Positions 5,579 to 10,768 of a DNA stretch of 10,768 nt are shown here, piece by piece. Source of the stretch: Deinococcus sp. (lineage in GTDB: Bacteria; Deinococcota; Deinococci; Deinococcales; Thermaceae); assembly GCA_023382135.1 (NCBI GenBank), contig JAMCQK010000006.1, forward strand, positions 1 through 10,768. Direction: 5' to 3'. The number at the start of each line of letters is the position of its first letter. Positions within the stretch are counted from its first letter, which is position 1. Position numbers and translations under genes: made by a program. Below the pieces are notes generated by a model. That model was given only the letters and a program-made list of their open reading frames with translations, had not been told where the DNA came from and did not search any database.

Positions 5579-6502
5579 TTACAGCAGTTCCAGCTGGGGC
5601 CAGCCAGCCAGCAGTTCGGATTCCGTCAGCGCTTCGCCGCTGGCTTCCGGCGTCCAGGAGACAAATGCCGCCAGCAGAGTGACGGGCGTGGTGGAAGCCA
5701 CCGCCAGCAAAGCCTGCTTGACGCCCTGCACGCGCAGGGGCAAGGGAACATGTGGAAGCTGCAAGCTTGCCGCCACCACAATAGAGACCAGCAGGTAGCG
5801 CCCGCCCGGTTCGGCCTTGGGCTGGTAATCTACTTTTTCCGCCAGCCTGCCCTCGAATTTGTGAAAGGTCTCGGCATAGAGCGAACGGTCCTCGGTCATC
5901 CACTGGTCAAACTGAGCTTCGGTCTCGCGATAGCCTCCTTTCATGGTCTGGTAGCTGCCAAACCTCCAAGCGCTCTGTTGGCGCAGGAGCAGGGTGCTTA
6001 CCTCGTCCACCAAGCCGGCGAGCCCGGTGGTGGTCCCGGTGTCGGCGCTTGCGGCAAGCTTCCTGAGGTTCTGTTGTAAATCCGCGCTGTAAAGCAGCGC
6101 CAGTCTGAGCCTGGCGGTTTCGGCCTCTAGGCCCGCATCTCCATCCCCCGCCCTGCGCAAACCCTGGACCATGGCGAACCCAATACCGATAAGCGCAATT
6201 AAAATCACCCCCGCAGCCAGGTCCAGCCCGCCGCCGTAGAACCCGGGGAAGACCAGCGGGCGTGGGAAGTAAGGGTAGGACGAAGGCCCGCCGTAGCCAG
6301 GCGTAGGGAGCGGGAAGGACGGCGCGGGTGAAGGGTATACCTGGGGTGCGGAAGGCCCCGGCAGCGAACGAAAACCACCCCGCCCGCCGATACCACCGCC
6401 ACTTTTTTGGGCTAGGCCAGCTCCCCCCAACCACAGGCCGGCCAGCAGCACCAGGGCCAGGATCCAGAGCCGGTAAGGCGCGCGCCGCATCGCATTCAAC
6501 AT
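5579..6502 (-). CDS. DUF1517 family membrane protein
   Basis: 307 residues. N-terminal signal-like segment (about 11-31, hydrophobic LWILALVLLAGLWLGGAGLA, with a probable cut near AQ at 31-32), then a Gly/Pro/Tyr-rich linker (33-92), a transmembrane helix (93-115, LDLAAGVILIALIGIGFAMV) and a soluble C-terminal domain. The C-terminal domain matches the DUF1517 pattern: LRLALLYSADLQQNLRKLA, ADTGTTTGLAGLVDEV, LLLRQQSAWRFG, a KFEGRL helix, RYLLVSIVVAA, and the ending SWTPEASGEALTESELL. The family is best known from cyanobacteria and plastids and its function is unknown. The start is ATG 6502 or the in-frame ATG at 6490; the latter is seven bases after TATGTT, which could be a leaderless -10, and no strong Shine-Dalgarno favours the former. 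The gene converges with the peroxiredoxin pseudogene and diverges from lon. Confidence 0.78.
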   Translation of the reverse strand: MLNAMRRAPYRLWILALVLLAGLWLGGAGLAQKSGGGIGGRGGFRSLPGPSAPQVYPSPAPSFPLPTPGYGGPSSYPYFPRPLVFPGFYGGGLDLAAGVILIALIGIGFAMVQGLRRAGDGDAGLEAETARLRLALLYSADLQQNLRKLAASADTGTTTGLAGLVDEVSTLLLRQQSAWRFGSYQTMKGGYRETEAQFDQWMTEDRSLYAETFHKFEGRLAEKVDYQPKAEPGGRYLLVSIVVAASLQLPHVPLPLRVQGVKQALLAVASTTPVTLLAAFVSWTPEASGEALTESELLAGWPQLELL

Positions 6503-6591
6503 ACCGTAAACAAAGAGGTGTGGCTAACCTGCCACCGGCGCACGGGACACATGACTGTGAGCGTGCGTGGTATTGATAAGCGAGCATGGTC

Positions 6592-6597
6592 TAGACT
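6592..6597 (+). promoter_or_regulatory. Probable -10 box of lon
   Basis: TAGACT is followed by six bases (TTAGCG) and then GTG at 6604, the same spacing as the other proposed leaderless promoters. A TTGATA at 6573-6578 resembles a -35 box but is only 13 bp upstream, too close for a normal spacer. No CIRCE-type heat-shock operator was seen in the 101-bp gap. Confidence 0.5.
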
Positions 6598-6603
6598 TTA
6601 GCG

Positions 6604-9069
6604 GTGGGATCCATGAACGAGAATATTCCTTCTACCGAACTCCCCAGCGTGCTGCCGGTCTGCCCGGTGCGTGGCTCCGTCATCTACCCCGGCATGGTGA
6701 TGCCGATAGACGCCAGCCGCGATGTTTCCATCAAAGCCATCGACCAGGCGCTCTCCCGTGACCGGGTGATCCTGATCGTGAGCCAGAAGGACAAGGAGCA
6801 GGATGAGCCGGGTCCCAAGGACCTTTTCACGGTTGGTACGGCCTGCAATGTACTCAGAATGCGCAAGAACCCGGATGGCTCGGTGCAAATGCTGGTGCAA
6901 GCTTTTGCCAGGGCCAAGCTGCAGGCGGTGGAGTTGAAAGGGGGCTACCTCGAGGCCGTGGTTGAGCCGCTTACCGACATGCCTGGCAAAGACCTCGAGT
7001 CCAAAGCCCTTTTCCGCGAGGTGCGCGAGCGTTTCCAGAGCGTGCTCAAAGAGGGCAAATTTCTGCCGCCGGAAGTGGTGCAACTGGTAATGAACCTGGA
7101 GGACCCTTCGCAGCTTGCCGACCAGGTGGCCTTTCACATGGATTTCCGGCTCGAAGACAAACAGAAAATTCTGGAACAACCGCTGGTGAGCGAACGCCTT
7201 CGGCGTGTCTTGGTTCTGCTCGACGCCGAACTGGAGCTGGTGGAGACGCAGAAGCGCATCCAACAGCAGGTGCGGGAAGAGATTGACAAAAACCAGCGCG
7301 AGTTCTTTCTGCGCGAGCAGATGAAGGCTATCCAGCGCGAACTTCACGGCGAAGAAGAAGAAAACGAGCTCGAGGAGTACCGCAAGAAGATTGACGCGCT
7401 GAACCTGCCCGAAGCCGCCAAGCAGGAAGTGGAGCGCGAGCTTGGCCGCTTTGCCCGCATGCATCCGGACTCCGCCGAGGCCTCAGTGGTGCGGACCTAC
7501 CTGGACTGGATTGCCAACCTTCCTTGGGACAAGCGCACCGACGACCAGATTGACCTGAAGCATGCCCAGGACGTGCTGGAAGAAGACCACTACGGCCTCG
7601 AGAAAGTAAAGGACCGCGTGATCGAGTACCTGGCTGTGCGCAAGCTCAAGTCCGAACGCGCCAAGAAGGGCGAGATCCCCGCCGAAGAAGTGGCCAAGGG
7701 CCCCATCCTGCTTTTTGTGGGGCCTCCGGGCGTGGGCAAGACCTCCATCGCCAGATCCATCGCCAAGGCGCTGGGGCGCAAATACGTGCGTATCTCGCTG
7801 GGCGGCGCACGCGATGAATCCGACATCCGGGGCCACCGGCGCACCTACATTGGCGCGCTGCCGGGACGCGTTATTCAAGGCCTGCGTCAGGCCGGAAGCA
7901 AGAACCCGGTCTTTTTGCTGGACGAAGTGGACAAGCTGGGGGCCTCGTACCAAGGAGACCCGGCGGCGGCGCTTCTGGAAGTACTGGACCCGGCGCAGAA
8001 CAAGGAGTTCACCGACCACTACCTGGGTGTACCTTTCGACCTCTCCGAAGTTTTATTTGTTTGCACTGCGAACTTTGGCGCCAGCATACCGGGGCCGCTC
8101 ATGGACCGGATGGAGCTCATCGAGTTCACCTCGTACATCGAGCAAGAGAAGCTAGAAATTGCCAAGCGCTTCTTGCTCCCAAGACAGCTGCGAGAAAACG
8201 GCCTCAAGGAAAAACAGGTGGTTCTTACCGACGCGGCGCTCGCGCGCATCATCACGCAGTACACGCGTGAAGCCGGGGTGCGGAACCTGGAACGCGAAAT
8301 CGGAACGCTTTTGCGCAAGGCCGCCCGGCGCATCCTGGAAGAGGGCAAGAAGCGTGTTCGCCTGACCGACAAGGACCTCGAGGCCCACCTTGGGCCAGCA
8401 CGCTACCAGCCAGAATCCGAAGCCCGCGCACCCCAGGTGGGTGTGGCTACCGGCATGTACTACTCGCCCGTTGGCGGGGACATCATGTTCGTGGAAGCCA
8501 CCGTGCTTCCCGGAAAAGGCAACCTGATCCTTACCGGCCAGCTAGGCGACGTGATGAAAGAATCCGCGCGTGCGGCGCTCACCTATGCCAAGAAGAATGC
8601 CGAGCGTTTCGGCATCTCGCTTGAACGCTTCGATAATTCGGATGTTCACGTCCATGTTCCCGCGGGCGCGGTTCCCAAGGAAGGCCCTTCCGCTGGCGTG
8701 GCCATCACTACCGCACTAGTCTCTGCGCTTGCCGAGGTTCCGGTGCGCCACGACGTGTCCATGACCGGGGAAATCACCCTTACGGGCCGGGTGCTGCCGG
8801 TTGGCGGGGTGAAGGAAAAAGTGCTGGGTGCCCGCCGCGCGGGGATCCGCGTGGTGGTGCTCCCTAAGCAGAACCAGGCCGACCTGTCCGATATCCCCGC
8901 TTATCTGCGGCAAAACCTTAGCTTCCACTTTGCCGAAAACTTGGACCAGGCGCTTACCCAGACTTTGGTTGGGGGACTCAGAGCGCTTGAAGTCCGCCAC
9001 AGGCTTGGCGATGCCAAGGTGAAGCCTGGAAAACACCGCGCCAAGGCGCAGCCCGCGGCTAGGGCCTAG
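6604..9069 (+). CDS. lon: ATP-dependent Lon protease (LonA type)
   Basis: 821 residues, full length for LonA, a cytosolic hexameric AAA+ protease that degrades misfolded and regulatory proteins. N-terminal substrate-binding domain ~14-210 (LPVCPVRGSVIYPGMVMPI), coiled coil ~210-260, AAA+ module with Walker A GPPGVGKT (373-380), Walker B FLLDEVDK (437-444) and sensor/arginine region GVRNLER (558-564), then the protease domain with catalytic Ser696 in PKEGPSAG and Lys739 in GGVKEK. The segment before the protease core reads GMYYSPVGG where many LonA proteins have GLAWTxVGG, a mild departure. All catalytic residues are present, so it should be active. Two starts are possible: GTG 6604, exactly six bases after a TAGACT box (leaderless), or ATG 6613, preceded by GGTGGG. 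Monocistronic; the stop is two bases before the attC-like palindrome. Thermus relatives often have more than one Lon. Confidence 0.97.
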   Translation: MGSMNENIPSTELPSVLPVCPVRGSVIYPGMVMPIDASRDVSIKAIDQALSRDRVILIVSQKDKEQDEPGPKDLFTVGTACNVLRMRKNPDGSVQMLVQAFARAKLQAVELKGGYLEAVVEPLTDMPGKDLESKALFREVRERFQSVLKEGKFLPPEVVQLVMNLEDPSQLADQVAFHMDFRLEDKQKILEQPLVSERLRRVLVLLDAELELVETQKRIQQQVREEIDKNQREFFLREQMKAIQRELHGEEEENELEEYRKKIDALNLPEAAKQEVERELGRFARMHPDSAEASVVRTYLDWIANLPWDKRTDDQIDLKHAQDVLEEDHYGLEKVKDRVIEYLAVRKLKSERAKKGEIPAEEVAKGPILLFVGPPGVGKTSIARSIAKALGRKYVRISLGGARDESDIRGHRRTYIGALPGRVIQGLRQAGSKNPVFLLDEVDKLGASYQGDPAAALLEVLDPAQNKEFTDHYLGVPFDLSEVLFVCTANFGASIPGPLMDRMELIEFTSYIEQEKLEIAKRFLLPRQLRENGLKEKQVVLTDAALARIITQYTREAGVRNLEREIGTLLRKAARRILEEGKKRVRLTDKDLEAHLGPARYQPESEARAPQVGVATGMYYSPVGGDIMFVEATVLPGKGNLILTGQLGDVMKESARAALTYAKKNAERFGISLERFDNSDVHVHVPAGAVPKEGPSAGVAITTALVSALAEVPVRHDVSMTGEITLTGRVLPVGGVKEKVLGARRAGIRVVVLPKQNQADLSDIPAYLRQNLSFHFAENLDQALTQTLVGGLRALEVRHRLGDAKVKPGKHRAKAQPAARA

Positions 9070-9071
9070 AC

Positions 9072-9140
9072 GCCTAACGGCCAGCATCGGCCGCGCCGCT
9101 TAGCGGAGCTAAGCGGCGCTGGCTGGATGCAGTGTTGGGC
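9072..9140 (+). repeat. attC-like imperfect palindrome / lon transcription end
   Basis: A 69-bp nested palindrome. Outer boxes are GCCTAAC (9072-9078, fits RYYYAAC) and GTTGGGC (9134-9140, fits GTTRRRY), pairing with one G-T wobble. Next, GCATC (9084-9088) pairs with GATGC (9126-9130), G9125 is unpaired, and GGCC (9089-9092) pairs with GGCT (9121-9124). The inner stem is a perfect 12 bp, GCGCCGCTTAGC / GCTAAGCGGCGC (9093-9104 with 9108-9119), closed by a GGA loop. Box order, unpaired G and size are those of integron attC sites. It starts two bases after the lon stop. It has no T-run but should also act as a strong RNA hairpin between convergent operons. No integrase gene or second attC is in the window. 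Confidence 0.5.
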
Positions 9141-9167
9141 GGCTTCTTGGTTCCAACAAGCCCCGCC
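9138..9167. repeat. Second hairpin, end of the cytochrome operon
   Basis: GGC-GGCTT-c-TTGG, a TT loop, then CCAA-c-AAGCC-cc-GCC forms an interrupted 12-bp stem just before the stop of the small membrane protein gene (minus strand, stop at 9176). There is no T-run in either direction, so a terminator role is possible but unproven. Confidence 0.35.
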
Positions 9168-9175
9168 TCTAGCGC

Positions 9176-9517
9176 CTATTCACCAGCGAATAACTTGAAG
9201 AATGGTGGGAAAGTACCCAGAATGCCGAGGCCGAGCAAGATCAGCGCAATCGTCGCCGCGCGGGCGAAGTTGACGTTCTTCCCGCGAAAGATGAAGTGCA
9301 GCACGATCCACGAGACAAAGAAGATGATCACGCCAACGAGCGTCTTGCCCGTAAGCGGCCCCGCTGGGTTCCACCAGTTGAGCGCGTTCATGATGGATTG
9401 CGAGGCTTCGGCCAGCACGGTCATCAGGCCGATGGTGGCAGACCCGAGGCCCCCGGCGATGAGTGCCGCTACTACCGGGCCATTGGGCAGTTCTTCATTC
9501 ATCGTTTGAGGAGTCAT
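9176..9517 (-). CDS. Small three-helix membrane protein, function unknown
   Basis: 113 residues with three hydrophobic segments, about 14-36, 58-78 and 85-107, each long enough to span the membrane, and a conserved-looking GTFPPFFKLF end. It has a single His (H74) in helix 2 and a WW pair at 48-49. No family is recognised. The start ATG at 9517 has AGGAGA seven bases upstream; a second ATG at 9502 is in frame but lacks such a site. It is the last gene of a minus-strand set, 28 bp after the four-helix membrane protein and downstream of a diheme cytochrome c, so it is probably a small subunit of the same membrane redox complex (inference from order only). Confidence 0.7.
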   Translation of the reverse strand: MTPQTMNEELPNGPVVAALIAGGLGSATIGLMTVLAEASQSIMNALNWWNPAGPLTGKTLVGVIIFFVSWIVLHFIFRGKNVNFARAATIALILLGLGILGTFPPFFKLFAGE

Positions 9518-9545
9518 GTTAGTTTCTCCTTGTCAGGTGAGGCAA

Positions 9546-10079
9546 CTAGCGGATGGGGGCGATCTTGTTGATGAATGCCCCGAACACTCCGGCGACGGCA
9601 GCCGTCGCGAACGAGATGATGTAGAAAATCATTAGTGTGCGGCGCTCGCCAACCTTCTTTGCCAGCGCGGACCCATAGTAGGTCACGGCGAAGGCGACCA
9701 CGGTGGCCGCGATAGGCGCGAGCCAGCCCACGTGCTCTTTCCACTCCATGCCTAATTTGTGCCACTCGGCCTTAGACGGGTCGGCCAGCAGTAGATAGCG
9801 CGGATACTCTGTCAGGTCGGTCGCGCCCTCGGGCGGCTTGGCCCGGTACCACGGATAGACAATGAACGTGCCGGAGATCACTGTGGCCCAAGCGATAACC
9901 GCTATGCTCCACAATCCGACCTTCAGCCGGAATATGCGCTCCTTGACGCCCTCCCCGGTAACCCACTCGGGCCGTAGGCTGTACAGCCCGGCGAGCCCGC
10001 CGGCGAACGCCAGCAGGAACGCCGCGCCGAACAACATCCCATGCAGCACTGTCCACGCTTCACGAACTGAGATTGTCAT
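9546..10079 (-). CDS. Four-helix membrane protein of a probable redox complex
   Basis: 177 residues with four likely membrane helices (about 11-34, 54-76, 117-138 and 148-170). Between helices 2 and 3 is a loop with an aromatic, charged signature: TFIVYPWYRAKPPEG (71-85), then WHKLGMEWKEHVGWLAPI (106-123). His13 in helix 1, His107, and His116 at the start of helix 3 could be heme b or quinone ligands, but this is inference; no cytochrome b family is recognised by sequence. The end, GVFGAFINKIAPIR, looks conserved. ATG 10079 has a strong Shine-Dalgarno, AAGGAGGAT, about seven bases upstream. It lies 85 bp after the diheme cytochrome c gene and 28 bp before the three-helix protein, all on the same strand. 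A role in passing electrons between the quinone pool and the cytochrome is the most natural guess. Confidence 0.72.
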   Translation of the reverse strand: MTISVREAWTVLHGMLFGAAFLLAFAGGLAGLYSLRPEWVTGEGVKERIFRLKVGLWSIAVIAWATVISGTFIVYPWYRAKPPEGATDLTEYPRYLLLADPSKAEWHKLGMEWKEHVGWLAPIAATVVAFAVTYYGSALAKKVGERRTLMIFYIISFATAAVAGVFGAFINKIAPIR

Positions 10080-10164
10080 TTGGGAATCCTCCTTGTGCAG
10101 GCTGAAACTTCGAGCCGCATAACACGGCGTACTGGACCTGCGGGTTGGCTGGTTGTTTATTTCT

Positions 10165-10768
10165 CTATTCCTCCGGCAGGCTCTGGCTGTAAGCCAGCAG
10201 GTCCATCATCTGCTGCTGGGTCAAAACGCCGTACATACCGGGCATCCTGGTCCCAGGCTGGCCTGCCCATATTTTGTGCAAGGTTTCGAACGGGTTGTCT
10301 TTGGAGATGAAGCCAATGTAGACGGGCTTTTCCGGCGTGCCAAAGTTAATGCCTTTGCCATCTTCAAGGTGGCAGGCGGCGCAGATGCCGAAGACAGCCC
10401 GGCCCGAGGTTAGGTCGGCCTGCAGGGGCTTTTTGGCCTTGTAGTCCACCAGTTTGCTCATGTCCAGCAGGCCGTACTTGATGAAATTCGCCAGGTCGGT
10501 AATATCCCGCGAGGAAAGGACTTTGGAGAAGTCGTGCTGCGGGTTGGTGTTGCCGCGGAGAATACCCATTAGTTCCACAACACTCTTGTTGCGCCCCTCC
10601 CAAACACCCACGAAGCCAGTGAAGTGTGAACCGCCGCTATAGGCCCCATCCTTTCCTTTATAGTCCCAGCCGTGACACTCCTTGCAGCGCCAGGTGTCGG
10701 GCCCCTTGCGAGTATTGGTGGTCTGCAGGGCCCACAGCGGATGGTTGGCGACGGGGTCTGCCGCTCCG
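10165..10768 (-). CDS. Diheme c-type cytochrome (N-terminus outside window)
   Basis: About 200 residues are visible up to a TAG at 10165-10167; the start and any signal peptide are beyond the window edge. There are two covalent heme sites: CKECH (10672-10686) followed by GWDYKGKDGAYSGGSH, and CAACH (10369-10383) followed by LEDGKGINFG. The second domain ends with the usual class I pattern of a Met ligand and final helix (GTRMPGMYGVL then MMDLLAYSQSLPEE). Between them is a helical stretch with ITDLANFIKYGLLDMSKLVD that ends the first heme domain. It is presumably exported and acts in the periplasm, passing electrons to or from the membrane proteins encoded next on the same strand. The natural partner and substrate are unknown; no oxidase, nitrate or thiosulfate enzyme is visible here. 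Confidence 0.88.
   Translation of the reverse strand, partial: GAADPVANHPLWALQTTNTRKGPDTWRCKECHGWDYKGKDGAYSGGSHFTGFVGVWEGRNKSVVELMGILRGNTNPQHDFSKVLSSRDITDLANFIKYGLLDMSKLVDYKAKKPLQADLTSGRAVFGICAACHLEDGKGINFGTPEKPVYIGFISKDNPFETLHKIWAGQPGTRMPGMYGVLTQQQMMDLLAYSQSLPEE

Noticed and set aside
5334..5903. 189-residue minus-strand frame across the pseudogene and the DUF1517 C-terminus
   Set aside because: It is a frame-shadow of the DUF1517 gene extended through the peroxiredoxin relic; composition is Arg/Gly/Ser-rich and it has no family features.
6573..6578. TTGATA as the -35 box of lon
   Set aside because: The spacer to TAGACT is only 13 bp, outside the usual 16-19 bp, so it is probably coincidental.
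5907..6587. 226-residue minus-strand frame overlapping the DUF1517 gene
   Set aside because: It is an alternative frame on the same strand with Arg/Pro/Gly/Cys-rich low-quality sequence; the overlapping frame has clear family motifs and a signal-like segment.
6598..7464. 288-residue open frame on the minus strand opposite lon
   Set aside because: It is antisense to the conserved Lon N-terminal domain, rich in His and Leu as mirror frames of Lys/Glu/Gln-rich coding DNA are, and has no recognisable motif.
7483..8019. 178-residue minus-strand frame opposite the Lon AAA+ domain
   Set aside because: It mirrors the Walker A and B region of Lon and shows no independent start signal or motif.

Overview
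The window is GC-rich, densely coding bacterial DNA that looks like it comes from the Thermaceae, most likely a Meiothermus-type organism. The reasons are a futalosine-pathway menaquinone gene (mqnB), several gene starts with a Deinococcus/Thermus-like leaderless promoter (TANNNT, six bases, then the start codon), frequent CTCGAG words, and a thermophile-style LonA. The genus is an inference from these signs, not a database match.

Layout. Bases 1-637 hold no convincing gene: a possible gene tail at the edge, then DNA that looks decayed. A kynurenine formamidase-like gene (kynB, minus) and a small gene often labelled N-acetylglutamate synthase (plus) diverge from a 17-bp gap. From 4976 down to 1615 lies a minus-strand three-gene operon: an enterochelin-esterase-like hydrolase, a fusion of a PlsY-like membrane acyltransferase to a long-chain acyl-ACP-reductase-like enzyme, and futalosine hydrolase. 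Divergent from it is a peroxiredoxin pseudogene (5046-5539) with a nonsense codon and three frameshifts but an intact-looking promoter. Next is a DUF1517 membrane protein (minus), divergent from a full-length lon gene (plus, 6604-9069).

Two bases after the lon stop is a 69-bp imperfect palindrome (9072-9140) with the layout of an integron attC site: outer boxes GCCTAAC and GTTGGGC, an inner 12-bp stem and an unpaired G. Beyond it, on the minus strand, is a probable electron-transfer operon: a diheme cytochrome c (cut by the window edge), a four-helix membrane protein with conserved-looking His and Trp residues, and a three-helix membrane protein.

How the genes may work together. The esterase/PlsY-reductase/mqnB operon points to membrane lipid and quinone metabolism. 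The fusion could deliver acyl chains to a glycerol-like acceptor and also reduce them to fatty aldehydes, which would suit the unusual alkylamine or long-chain-diol lipids of this phylum; that link is inference. The cytochrome operon is probably a respiratory module with an unrecognised substrate. The best candidates for something undescribed are the PlsY-reductase fusion, the cytochrome/membrane-protein module, and the lone attC-like structure.
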